Positions 25,565 through 34,249 of a stretch of DNA of 48,640 bases are shown here, in pieces. Source of the stretch: RGIG3009 sp045630765 (GTDB taxonomy: Bacteria > Bacillota > Clostridia > Oscillospirales > Acutalibacteraceae); contig JAZQTM010000032.1 in NCBI GenBank assembly GCA_045630765.1, forward strand, positions 1 through 48,640, written 5' to 3'. Position 1 is the first letter of the stretch, and each line of letters opens with the position of its first letter. Under the pieces are notes generated by a model, which was not told where the DNA came from, did no database searches, and was given only the letters and a program-made list of their open reading frames with translations. The position numbers and the translations under genes were made by a program.

Positions 25565-27055
25565 ATGATAAAAGTACAAAACACTCTTTTCAAAACTACC
25601 GAAAAATTTTGGAACCACTGTCTTTTTCACCCCACCGACGCCATTGAAGACCCGTGGGGCAAGAAAATAATCGACCGTTTCGCGAAAGATAAATCGATAG
25701 GCACCATTCGTATTTATGCCATGCTTGAAGATATTGTTTATTTAGATGAAGACGGCGAACTGGCTTATGATTTCAGAATCAACGATCTGCGCCTTGACTA
25801 TCTCGTTGAAAATGGTTTTGATCTGCTGATTGCGTACGCCTCTATGCCTGAATGTATAGCGGAAAACAGAAAAGCCGTTACCAGCGTTTCTAAAAATAAA
25901 ACCCGTTATAAGGGGAAAATGTTTAACACCTCTCGTCCGAAAGATTATGCGTTATGGGAAGAGGTTTGCTACGAATATACGAAACATCTTGTCGAGCGTT
26001 ACGGTATTGAAACGGTAAAGAAATGGAGAGTGCAGTGCTTTAACGAGCCTGACGCCCCGTGCTTCTTCTTGTTAGATTATAAGCAGCCCGAGCACAGAGA
26101 ATTCCGAGCAAGGGAATATGCTAAATTGTACGATTACTTTCAAAGAGGTGTTCGCAGAGTAAGCGAAGAAGTGCTGGTGGGTGGTCCTGCTCTCGCGCTT
26201 CCTTCGGCAACGGATTTCCTTGAAATTTTACTGAACACGGTTAAAGAGCAAAATTTAAAAATGGATTTCATTTCCCTGCACACGTATGGCACCAATCCGT
26301 TTTTGATCAATGACAATAACGATGAATTTTGCACTCAGGCCATTATGGATATCCACCAAACCTATTTAAAAACCATTAACAAGTGTGGTTTTGGGCATTT
26401 GCCTATTGTTATTGATGAATGGGGTATGTCGAGTCACGGTTACTACAATGTGGAAGAATGCCCCAAATTTATGGAAAGAGAAACCGAGATTTTCTCTTCC
26501 TACTTTACAAAACTGATTTATGATTTCCTGCATTGCGAGAGTATTATTGATAAACTTATCATTTGTCTTTCGGGGCAGCATGAAATGGTAACCGATTTTT
26601 CGGGATTTAGAAATTTCTTCACCTTAAACTTTATAGCGAAACCCATTTACAATGCTTACATTTTGTCCTCTAAACTTCACAAGAATATTTTAACGTACGA
26701 AACCGACGATGAAAATGTTTTTGTAATTCCTTCTGTAAACGACAATGAGTTGAGTGTAATGCTTACCTATTGCAGTGAATTTTTCAAAGAGAATATTCCT
26801 GCAAAAAAGGAAAGCATTCTGTTGCCGGATGGGTATTTAGGCAAAACCGTTACGGTATGGTGCATTGATAAAGATACCACAAACCCGTACAGACTTTATC
26901 AAAAAGAAGGCTATACCCAAGACTTAACCGCCGAACAGATTAAAACACTTCAAAACGAAGGGAAACTTAAACCCATCACCGAATTCACTCTTAACAAACC
27001 GCAAATCGAGTTAGATCTAACTGCGAACTGCACCTACCTTATCACTGTCAAATAA
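25565..27055 (+). CDS. GH39-like glycoside hydrolase (beta-xylosidase type)
   Basis: A 496-aa cytosolic (TIM-barrel plus small beta domain) glycosidase resembling family 39. The acid/base is E161 in CFNEPDAP (clan A NEP motif) and the nucleophile is E285 in VIDEWGMSS. A C-terminal beta region (about residues 370-496) ends the protein. No signal peptide is seen, so it probably acts on imported oligosaccharides such as xylo-oligosaccharides or uronides; the exact specificity is uncertain. ATG 25565 is chosen over GTG 25553 because GAGAGG lies between them. Regulated by the neighbouring AraC gene and co-transcribed with the DUF4838 gene 34 bases downstream. Confidence 0.82.
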   Translation: MIKVQNTLFKTTEKFWNHCLFHPTDAIEDPWGKKIIDRFAKDKSIGTIRIYAMLEDIVYLDEDGELAYDFRINDLRLDYLVENGFDLLIAYASMPECIAENRKAVTSVSKNKTRYKGKMFNTSRPKDYALWEEVCYEYTKHLVERYGIETVKKWRVQCFNEPDAPCFFLLDYKQPEHREFRAREYAKLYDYFQRGVRRVSEEVLVGGPALALPSATDFLEILLNTVKEQNLKMDFISLHTYGTNPFLINDNNDEFCTQAIMDIHQTYLKTINKCGFGHLPIVIDEWGMSSHGYYNVEECPKFMERETEIFSSYFTKLIYDFLHCESIIDKLIICLSGQHEMVTDFSGFRNFFTLNFIAKPIYNAYILSSKLHKNILTYETDDENVFVIPSVNDNELSVMLTYCSEFFKENIPAKKESILLPDGYLGKTVTVWCIDKDTTNPYRLYQKEGYTQDLTAEQIKTLQNEGKLKPITEFTLNKPQIELDLTANCTYLITVK

Positions 27056-27089
27056 ACATCGTTTTAAGATACTGTAAAGGAGTTTTATT

Positions 27090-28976
27090 ATGAGAGTAAC
27101 GATTGCACAAATTGGGAATAGCCAAACCATACATTTCGCAGCCACGGAACTTGCCCGACTCTTAAAGGAAATGGACAGAGCTGTTTACCTCGATATGAGA
27201 GTTTACGAGCAAAAGGACGCTTCGTTAAAAAACATTTTATGGGTCGGCTTGGACGGCTCGGTTGCCGAAAGCAACGATGACGCTATTTTGATTGACGTTA
27301 CCGATGGCAAAGGTATCATTACGGGCTCTAACGAAAGAAGCGTACTGATTGCCGCTTACCGCTTTATGACGGAACTTGGTTGCCGCTTCTTATACCCCGG
27401 AAAAGACGGCGAAAAGATCCCCGTAAAAACCTTATCGCCCGCGGACTTGACGGTTAAGGTTGACGAAAAAGCAAGTTACAGACAAAGAGGTATCACCACA
27501 GAGGGTTCGTTTGGCTTTGAACACGCTTGCAATACGATCGACTGGCTGCCCAAGGTTGGTATGAATAGTTATTACAGTCAGTTCTTCCTCCCGGCAACCT
27601 TCATCAAAAGATATTACGGACCCGATTTAACCAATGATGATGTAGCGGCAATGATGCCCCTCGTTGAAGCGGAAATAGAAAAAAGAGGCCTTGTTTATCA
27701 CGCGATCGGTCACGGTTGGACCAGCGAACCTTACGGTTTTTCCGCAACCGGATGGGAACAATATACGGGCGAGATTGATGAGGAATATCGAGAAGCCTTG
27801 GCTATTTATAAAGGCGAGAAAAAGTTGTTCCATGATATGCCTTTAAGCACCCAACTTTGCTTTTCCGATCCGAAGGTTAAAGAAAAAGTTACAAACTATG
27901 CTGTAGAATATATCAAAAAGCACAGAAACATCAAATACCTTCATATGACTCTTGGCGACGGTGGCAGAAATCATTGTGAGTGTGAAGAATGTATGAAAAA
28001 GCGTCCTTCTGACCACTATGTTGATATGCTTAACTTACTTGACGAAAAATTCACCAAAGAAGGTATTGATACAAAGATTTGCTTTGCGGCATATGCCGAC
28101 ACGCTTTTTGCTCCGATACAATCAAAAATTAAAAATATGAATCGATTTGTATTGGTGTTCTGTCCCATAGCGCGTTCTTTTGCGCATTCTTATGATCAGG
28201 TTGATTTGGATAATCTTCCCGAAACCGCGCCTTTTGTCCACAACCAAGATATGCCGCGCAATACGGTTGAGCTCAATGTAGCTTATCTCAGAAAGTGGTT
28301 GGAAGACTACACGGGCGATACCTGCGTTTTCGATTATCAGTTAATTTGGAATCACCACGCTGACCAAGGCTATTATCATGTCGCTGAACTTATGAGCAGA
28401 GATATTAAAGATCTTGGCCGTATGAATCTGAATGGTATGTTAAGCTGCCAGGTTATACGCGCTGCATTTCCTACGGGTCTTCCTCAGTACACTATGGCAA
28501 AAACCCTTTGGAACAAGACTTTAAGTTTTGAAGAGATAAGAGATGAATACTTCAATTGTGCTTATGGCGAAGAAGCAACGTTGGTTCAAAATTATCTTGA
28601 AAAGCTCTCCGACCTCACCAATCTCCGCTTCGTGATAGGTGAAGTAAAATTATCGCCTGAAGAGGTAAACGAAAGATATACGCTTCTCAAGCAAACAGTT
28701 ATTGATTTCAGAAACGAATATCTTGAGCAACTTAAAGATTCTTCTGCCGAGTGGAACTATTTGTACGTACACTCCTTCTTGGTACCCATCTTTGCCGACA
28801 CCTTTATGGCAAGATATAACGGTGATGAAGAAGCAGTTGCAAAGTATAGCTTGGAATTCAAGGCGACAATCGACGAATACAAACCGATTATTGATGCCGT
28901 CTGTGACGATTACGGCTTGGATTATTCGATAATTGCCAAATATTTGAAGCGCCACGCACCGATACAAAAAGCGTGA
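27090..28976 (+). CDS. DUF4838 protein, probable glycosidase-related
   Basis: A 628-aa protein of the DUF4838 family. The N-terminal alpha/beta domain (about residues 1-120, LARLLKEMDR and a GSNERSVLIAAYRFMTELGCRFLYPG segment) resembles the non-catalytic domain before GH20/GH67 catalytic barrels. The middle (about 130-480) looks like a barrel and contains GDGGRNHCECEECMKK, with C296, C298 and C301, a motif shared by this family. No signal peptide is visible. Families of this kind sit in polysaccharide-use loci but their reaction is not established. It follows the GH39 gene, so it probably acts on the same glycan. AAAGGAG precedes ATG 27090. Confidence 0.8.
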   Translation: MRVTIAQIGNSQTIHFAATELARLLKEMDRAVYLDMRVYEQKDASLKNILWVGLDGSVAESNDDAILIDVTDGKGIITGSNERSVLIAAYRFMTELGCRFLYPGKDGEKIPVKTLSPADLTVKVDEKASYRQRGITTEGSFGFEHACNTIDWLPKVGMNSYYSQFFLPATFIKRYYGPDLTNDDVAAMMPLVEAEIEKRGLVYHAIGHGWTSEPYGFSATGWEQYTGEIDEEYREALAIYKGEKKLFHDMPLSTQLCFSDPKVKEKVTNYAVEYIKKHRNIKYLHMTLGDGGRNHCECEECMKKRPSDHYVDMLNLLDEKFTKEGIDTKICFAAYADTLFAPIQSKIKNMNRFVLVFCPIARSFAHSYDQVDLDNLPETAPFVHNQDMPRNTVELNVAYLRKWLEDYTGDTCVFDYQLIWNHHADQGYYHVAELMSRDIKDLGRMNLNGMLSCQVIRAAFPTGLPQYTMAKTLWNKTLSFEEIRDEYFNCAYGEEATLVQNYLEKLSDLTNLRFVIGEVKLSPEEVNERYTLLKQTVIDFRNEYLEQLKDSSAEWNYLYVHSFLVPIFADTFMARYNGDEEAVAKYSLEFKATIDEYKPIIDAVCDDYGLDYSIIAKYLKRHAPIQKA

Positions 28977-28992
28977 CGTTTTAACAAACAGT

Positions 28993-29028
28993 AAAAAGCG
29001 ACCTTATCATCGGATAAGGTCGCTTTTT
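28993..29028. terminator. Bidirectional terminator between DUF4838 and LysR genes
   Basis: A 15-bp stem AAAAAGCGACCTTAT with its complement and a CATCGG loop. Confidence 0.92.
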
Positions 29029-29030
29029 CT

Positions 29031-29981
29031 TCAACGCGGCTCGCGCTTTGCGTAAACATCTTTAGCAGTTGCAATAAAAGAGTTGACCGCGCGGTTTAGG
29101 TAACGGTTTTTCTTGTGGGCGATGTATAAGGTGCGCTTGGCAGCGTCCCCACTCACTTTGTAAAAACACAGTCGATCGGTTGTTGGTACCGCTTTAACCA
29201 AGGTGTCCGTCACAAAGGCGATTCCCATACCGGAGTGTGCCACGTTATACGATGTCAGCAGTTGATCTAACAGCATCACGGTACGCGGCGAGAAGTCGTG
29301 TTCCTGACATAACGCGTCAGCGCGTGCACGCATATCGTTCCCGTTTTTCAAAAGAACGAACGGCTCATTGACAAAAATTTCGGGCGACACCGATGGCGCC
29401 GATACGTGCCGATCGGCGCGTATATCCTCTGCAGTGAGCACCAAATTGCGCAGATGATCGTTTATCGAATATTCAGACGGCACGCAAAGTAACACTTGTT
29501 CTTCCAGCAACGGTGTTTTTACGATGGTACTGTCGTCAAATTGATAATCCAACAGCAGATCTGTTTTTTCGGTGATCAACAAGGTTTCCAGTTCTTTGGA
29601 GTTGGATTCCGTGACGTTTACTTGAATGTGTGGGTAGTCACCGGCAAAGCGGGTGATGATTTTAGGCAACACGAACGAGGAAATGAAGGTCGCGCCACTG
29701 ACCGATACGCTACCCACACGCACCGCAGCAATATCTGCTAAATGATTTTCTAAATTGCGGCGCGTACGATATAACTCCTCCACAGCGCGAATGTATGCTT
29801 CTCCCTCCGGTGTGAGCGACAGCGGTGAGGTCTGTCGATCAAACAACTGAACGTTCAGCGTCTGTTCCGCTTTCTTTACGGTTGCGCTCAAAGCGGGTTG
29901 TGAAATGAACAAATTGCGTGCCGCTGCTGTAAAACTCCCCGTTTTATAGATCTCATAAATATAATCGGCATATTGAAACAT
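29031..29981 (-). CDS. LysR family transcriptional regulator
   Basis: A 316-aa regulator. The N-terminal winged helix-turn-helix is clear (SFTAAARNLFISQPALSATVKKAEQTLNVQLFDR), followed by LTPEGEAYIRA and a C-terminal effector-binding domain. It is divergent from an aminotransferase gene that it likely controls; an AATCA...TGATT inverted repeat in the shared gap overlaps the -35 of that promoter. The start ATG 29981 follows GGAGG with a 5-base gap; an earlier ATG at 29993 precedes the ribosome site. Confidence 0.92.
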   Translation of the reverse strand: MFQYADYIYEIYKTGSFTAAARNLFISQPALSATVKKAEQTLNVQLFDRQTSPLSLTPEGEAYIRAVEELYRTRRNLENHLADIAAVRVGSVSVSGATFISSFVLPKIITRFAGDYPHIQVNVTESNSKELETLLITEKTDLLLDYQFDDSTIVKTPLLEEQVLLCVPSEYSINDHLRNLVLTAEDIRADRHVSAPSVSPEIFVNEPFVLLKNGNDMRARADALCQEHDFSPRTVMLLDQLLTSYNVAHSGMGIAFVTDTLVKAVPTTDRLCFYKVSGDAAKRTLYIAHKKNRYLNRAVNSFIATAKDVYAKREPR

Positions 29982-30009
29982 AACGCCCTCCATAAGTGAA
30001 TGGTTATAT

Positions 30010-30059
30010 AAATCATATTTTTATATATATTTGATTATATACGATAACGGTCTTATAAT
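30010..30059 (+). promoter_or_regulatory. LysR/aminotransferase divergent promoter-operator
   Basis: TTGATT (30031-30036), a 17-base spacer and TATAAT (30054-30059) form a strong promoter for the aminotransferase. An inverted repeat AATCA (30011-30015) / TGATT (30032-30036) in AT-rich DNA overlaps the -35 and is a candidate LysR site. Confidence 0.65.
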
Positions 30060-30092
30060 CAAGAGAGAGTTTTAGGGAGGCGCAACAGAGCA

Positions 30093-31292
30093 ATGCAAGT
30101 ATCAAGGTTAATGGCAGACGTACATTCCGATATTCGCGGCGAAACGTATTACCGCGCTTTGGAATTGGAAAACGCGGGGCAGAGTGTACTCAAGTTAAAC
30201 ACCGGTAATCCGGCCACTTTTGGTTTTGAAATGCCGCAAAGTGTAAAAGCGTGTATTAAGGATAATGCCGAAAAAGCATTGGGATACTGTGACGTGCGCG
30301 GTATGGCGACGGCGCGGGAAGCCATTCGTGACTATCACCGCGCGCACGGTATAGCGGGTGTTCAAACGGATGACGTGTTTATCGGAAACGGTGTCAGCGA
30401 GATCGCCGCAATGCTCACAGCGGTATCGCTTAACGAGGGGGACGAAGTGCTCGTTCCTATGCCTTGTTATTCACTGTGGGTAAATCAGATCGTGATGGTG
30501 AAAGCGAAACCGGTCTTTTATCGGTGTGATGAGCAGGCCGAGTGGTGTCCGGATATGGTGGATATGCGTTGCAAAGTAACCTCTAAAACACGCGCTATTT
30601 TGCTTATCAATCCGAACAACCCAACAGGTGCAGTGTATGGTGAAACGTTACTGGGAGAGGTAATTGAGCTGGCGCGTGAATACGGGCTTGCGATTTGGTC
30701 GGACGAGATCTACGATCGTTTGATCTTGGACGGTACGTATACTTCGATTGCCTCATTGTGCGATGATGTGCCGATTGTGACGATGAACGGGTTATCTAAA
30801 TCTCATTGTTTGTGCGGATTACGATGTGGGTGGTTGGCGATCAGTGGACCGCGTGATAAAACGGCGCCTCTCAATCGTGCGTTAACAACGCTTGCCTCTG
30901 TTCGTCTGTGCTCAAATGCGCTAATGCAGTTGATTATTCCCACAGCGCTTGCTGATACGGCTTATACCGAGAAGATGTTGCAAGGTCGCTTGAAAGAGCA
31001 GCGTGCAGCAACGTGTCGAGCGCTTGATCGGATAGGGTTAGCATCTTACGTTGCCAACAAGGCGGCTTTTTACTTGTTTCCGCGCGTGGAGTTCAAGAGG
31101 TATGGATTTGAAAATGACAAGCAATTTGCCGCCGCATTATTGGAAGAAGAACGCATTTTGGTTGTTCCGGGCAGCGGGTTTTACTGGGATAGGGCAGATC
31201 ATTTCCGCTTGGTGATGCTGCCGAAGGCTGCGGAACTGGAACAGGCGATAGAGCGCATTGGCACTTTTTTGCAGGTGCGACAAAACGGCTGA
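30093..31292 (+). CDS. PLP-dependent aminotransferase, class I (AlaA-like)
   Basis: A 399-aa fold-type I aminotransferase. The N-terminal SVLKLNTGNPATFGFE, LLINPNNPTGAVY and SDEIYDRL motifs, the PLP lysine K236 in MNGLSKSHCLCGLRCGW, and the C-terminal substrate Arg (DHFRLVMLP) match AlaA/AspC-type enzymes. The SKSH..CGLRCGW wording is close to glutamate-pyruvate transaminases, but the exact amino acid is uncertain. The LysR gene upstream probably regulates it. The ATG lies about 11 bases after GGGAGG. Confidence 0.92.
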   Translation: MQVSRLMADVHSDIRGETYYRALELENAGQSVLKLNTGNPATFGFEMPQSVKACIKDNAEKALGYCDVRGMATAREAIRDYHRAHGIAGVQTDDVFIGNGVSEIAAMLTAVSLNEGDEVLVPMPCYSLWVNQIVMVKAKPVFYRCDEQAEWCPDMVDMRCKVTSKTRAILLINPNNPTGAVYGETLLGEVIELAREYGLAIWSDEIYDRLILDGTYTSIASLCDDVPIVTMNGLSKSHCLCGLRCGWLAISGPRDKTAPLNRALTTLASVRLCSNALMQLIIPTALADTAYTEKMLQGRLKEQRAATCRALDRIGLASYVANKAAFYLFPRVEFKRYGFENDKQFAAALLEEERILVVPGSGFYWDRADHFRLVMLPKAAELEQAIERIGTFLQVRQNG

Positions 31293-31295
31293 TTC

Positions 31296-31324
31296 TTGAC
31301 GAAATACGCGCGACTTGGTATGAT
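31296..31324 (+). promoter_or_regulatory. Strong extended -10 promoter of the SDR gene
   Basis: TTGACG (31296-31301), a 17-base spacer and TATGAT (31319-31324) preceded by TGG. It lies just after the aminotransferase stop, so the SDR gene is its own unit. Confidence 0.85.
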
Positions 31325-31345
31325 AACGTAGCGGAGGTGAAAAGC

Positions 31346-32233
31346 GTGCGTATTGAGAAATGGTTAGACGAACAGTTTGTTGATCTCAATGGAAAAACCG
31401 TAGCGATCACCGGCTCGACAGGCGGTATCGGCAGGGAACTATGTCGCTTGCTCCTTAAAGCGGGGGCATCCCTAATTATGTTGGATCGTTCACCCGAGCG
31501 ATCCCTGATCTTACGACAGGCGCTCAAAGCCGAATTTCCTCACGCGCGTTTACGGTCGATTCCCGTCGTCTTGGACGATATGCCTTCCGTGAAGGCAGCG
31601 TGTGAAGCGCTAAAAGATTTGGCGGTGGATGTTTTAATCCACAATGCGGGCGCCTACGCCATCCCGCGTTATACCACACCCGAAGGGTACGACAACGTGT
31701 TTCAGATCAACGCGATCGCGCCGTATTACATCACCAAGGCCTTGTTGCCGCAGTTGCGCGAGCGCAAGGGACGGGTGATCGTGGTGGGGAGTATTGCTCA
31801 TCGTTACTCCGAAGCTGATCCCTCGGATATTGATTTTTCCACTCGCAGTCGAGCATCGCTTGTCTACGGCAACGCAAAGCGGCACTTGATGTTTTCGCTT
31901 TATGAACTGTTCAGAGAGGAAACAGACGTCACCTTGTCGGTCTGTCATCCCGGTATTACGCTGACAAACATTACGGCACACTATCCGAAATGGATATTTG
32001 CCCTTATCAAACACCCTATGAAAGTGATCTTTATGTCCCCGCGCAAAGCGGCACTGTCGATCCTTTTAGGTTGTGTACAGCCTTGCGATTATCACGAATG
32101 GATCGGTCCTCGGGTGTTTGACGTGTGGGGGATACCTAAAAAAAGCAAACTTCGCTCCTGCACATCTGACGAGTGCCGTCACATACATACGACTATGGAA
32201 CAAAGTATAAAAGAGCCGTTCACCCTTCGGTGA
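31346..32233 (+). CDS. Short-chain dehydrogenase/reductase
   Basis: A 295-aa NAD(P)-dependent SDR. The cofactor loop is TGSTGGIG (residues 22-29), then the NAG motif (VLIHNAGAYA) and the active-site Y-x3-K (YGNAKRHL). The longer form with a C-terminal LGCVQPCDYHEWIGPRVFDVWG stretch resembles retinol-dehydrogenase-like SDRs. The substrate is unknown. GTG 31346 was chosen: GGAGG at 31333-31337 would overlap the alternative GTG at 31337. Its stop codon lies inside the following terminator. Confidence 0.9.
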   Translation: MRIEKWLDEQFVDLNGKTVAITGSTGGIGRELCRLLLKAGASLIMLDRSPERSLILRQALKAEFPHARLRSIPVVLDDMPSVKAACEALKDLAVDVLIHNAGAYAIPRYTTPEGYDNVFQINAIAPYYITKALLPQLRERKGRVIVVGSIAHRYSEADPSDIDFSTRSRASLVYGNAKRHLMFSLYELFREETDVTLSVCHPGITLTNITAHYPKWIFALIKHPMKVIFMSPRKAALSILLGCVQPCDYHEWIGPRVFDVWGIPKKSKLRSCTSDECRHIHTTMEQSIKEPFTLR

Positions 32234-32246
32234 GCGGCTCTTTTTT
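32209..32246. terminator. Bidirectional terminator between SDR and SGNH genes
   Basis: A stem AAAAGAGCCGTTCACC/GGTGAGCGGCTCTTTT (one G-U pair) with a stable CTTC loop. Confidence 0.92.
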
Positions 32247-32902
32247 CAGATGCTTTCAAAATCAAATTCACAGTACCTTAAAAATTCCTTTGCCATCATC
32301 ATGGCGCCCATTTCGTTGGGATGCACACGATCCCACGCGATTGAGCAGGAATGACGGTGCTTCAAATAGCGCTCGTACATTGCTTGAAAATCGACAAGGA
32401 CGCAACCGTGTTTTTCGGCAAGCTCTTTGCAGATGTTCACGTATTCAATCATACGGTTGCGCATGGTATCGTGCGGATTATCCTCAATATAATACGGTGT
32501 CAGAATAAAGATGCCCTTGACCTTGTCTTTTACGGCAAGGATCATCGTTTCCACGTTTGAACGGTATTCCTCGGGTAATACGCAGATGTCCGGCATAGCA
32601 GGACAGTCGAACTGGCGCCACACGTCATTAATGCCAATGCAGATCGATACCCAATCGGGGTTCAAGGAAACCACGTCGCGATCAAAGCGTTCTAACAAGT
32701 CGCGGGACGTATGACCGCTGATACCGGAGTTTGTCACGCGGATACGACACTCGGGATAGCAAGCGGTGAGCAGGTTTTCGATCATACGCACGTAGCCGTG
32801 GCCGAGGTTGTCAGCCAACCCCTCGCCTACGGGGTTTTTGCTGCCACGGTCAGTAACAGAATCGCCCGCAAAGACAATGCGGTCCATATCGTTGAAAATC
32901 AT
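32246..32902 (-). CDS. SGNH/GDSL hydrolase (lysophospholipase L1/acetylesterase-like)
   Basis: A 218-aa cytosolic esterase. Block I is IVFAGDSVTDRG (S15), the oxyanion Gly is in NSGISGHTSRDL, block III is GINDVW, and the catalytic Asp-His is in DRVHPNEMG. This form resembles acetylxylan or carbohydrate esterases that act on imported sugars. Its ATG overlaps the stop of the MFS gene (ATGA), so it is translationally coupled to a transporter. PIG-L deacetylase is upstream in the same direction, which suggests a deacylation module for an acylated sugar. Confidence 0.9.
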   Translation of the reverse strand: MIFNDMDRIVFAGDSVTDRGSKNPVGEGLADNLGHGYVRMIENLLTACYPECRIRVTNSGISGHTSRDLLERFDRDVVSLNPDWVSICIGINDVWRQFDCPAMPDICVLPEEYRSNVETMILAVKDKVKGIFILTPYYIEDNPHDTMRNRMIEYVNICKELAEKHGCVLVDFQAMYERYLKHRHSCSIAWDRVHPNEMGAMMMAKEFLRYCEFDFESI

Positions 32903-34188
32903 AAAACGGTCTCCTTTTGATTTGAAGTATCCGCCTCATCCAAAAGACGCTTCTTTTCGCGGTATGCGGCAGAAATAACAATATGTGTGAGAACGAGAAC
33001 AAGGGCGATGCCGATACTGCATGCGATAATGCCGATATCATACGAGCCGAACAGATCGTATATCGCGTTCAAGACAATGGCAGAAACGGCAAATCCGGCA
33101 TAGAGAACCGAAGCGAAAATGCCAATCATATGATCAGTGGATTTCTGCCCAAACAAATCGCCTGCGTACAGAGGCAATGCGATGGTTTCGAGCGGTAACG
33201 CCAACGCGGAAAGTATGCTGTAAGCAAACGCAAACGTAATACCGAGGGGAGTGGGGCAGACGAGCACTAATGCGATGGACGATACAACCGAAGAGATCAT
33301 ACACGCAGACACGGTTACTCGAAGTCCCCATTTGTCGTAAATCACACCGGTCAAAAATTTGAAAATGGATAAAAACACGGAGTTCAGACTGATGACGGTT
33401 GCCACCAAGCCGGAATCCAAACCGGCATCCTTCAAATGTGCACCTGCGATGCCGTACGTTCCTTGCAAGATCATACCGCTGAGGAAGACCACGGCGATAA
33501 TGCCGTAAAAATACCATTTTTTCATAGCAACACTAAATTCAATGCCGCTCCAATCTTGTGAACGTTTCTTTTTAGTGTTGCCGGCAGGTGTGATTGGTTC
33601 ATTTGGCTTATCTTTGAAGAAAATCAGCAGCAACAAAGTGAAAACCAACAAAATGATGACGATCAGCCCGTAGGCGTAACGATAACCGAATACACCGCTA
33701 TCAATGACGGGTGATAGGATTTTCGTCGCAGCAGCACCGCCAACACCGCTGGCGGCCAAAACGGCACCCATAATCGTTCCCTTATGTTCGGTGAACCAAT
33801 GGTTGATAACGTAACTGATAATAGAGGTTGACGTCCAAGCGCCGCCAATACCAAGAAGCAAGCCGCCCAGACACAAAACAAAAATATTGCCGCCGAGTGC
33901 ATAGCATAAGGCCGATCCGCACAGTGTGAGGAAACCGACGATTGCCAGCTTTTTGGCGCCGAAGCGGGCTACCAGAACTCCAAAAAAGAGGTTGGTGATA
34001 GCCCCTGATATGTAACGGGCTGTGTCATTGAGGGCGTAAGAGGTGCGATCAATGCCAAGCGCATTAGTGATCGGCACGATAAATAAACTGCGAGGGACAC
34101 TCATAAATCCGAGTGCTATAAAGACCATTAAAAAGCTTAAGCACGCGATGACCCATTTATATTCTAAACGTTTACCTGTGGTTTTCAT
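32899..34188 (-). CDS. MFS transporter, oxalate/formate antiporter-like
   Basis: A 429-aa permease with twelve predicted membrane helices. The helix 2-3 loop motif reads ARFGAKK, and the second-half equivalent is YDKWGLR. The central loop is charged (KDKPNEPITPAGNTKKKRSQ). The sequence style (GLLLGIGGAWTSTSIISYVINHWFTEHKGTIMG) is that of the OFA/monocarboxylate-like MFS group. The substrate is unknown; coupling to the SGNH esterase suggests an acylated sugar or a small organic acid. ATG 34188 follows AAAGGTGAT. Confidence 0.88.
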   Translation of the reverse strand: MKTTGKRLEYKWVIACLSFLMVFIALGFMSVPRSLFIVPITNALGIDRTSYALNDTARYISGAITNLFFGVLVARFGAKKLAIVGFLTLCGSALCYALGGNIFVLCLGGLLLGIGGAWTSTSIISYVINHWFTEHKGTIMGAVLAASGVGGAAATKILSPVIDSGVFGYRYAYGLIVIILLVFTLLLLIFFKDKPNEPITPAGNTKKKRSQDWSGIEFSVAMKKWYFYGIIAVVFLSGMILQGTYGIAGAHLKDAGLDSGLVATVISLNSVFLSIFKFLTGVIYDKWGLRVTVSACMISSVVSSIALVLVCPTPLGITFAFAYSILSALALPLETIALPLYAGDLFGQKSTDHMIGIFASVLYAGFAVSAIVLNAIYDLFGSYDIGIIACSIGIALVLVLTHIVISAAYREKKRLLDEADTSNQKETVL

Positions 34189-34207
34189 GTTATCACCTTT
34201 TCTCGAC

Positions 34208-34243
34208 AAAAAATCCGATTATGTGATCATAATCGGATTTTTG
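34208..34243 (-). terminator. Terminator between PIG-L and MFS genes
   Basis: A 14-bp perfect stem AAAATCCGATTATG with its complement, TGAT loop, with the U-run on the minus strand. Some read-through would feed the MFS-SGNH pair, for which no clear own promoter was found. Confidence 0.9.
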
Positions 34244-34249
34244 ATACAG

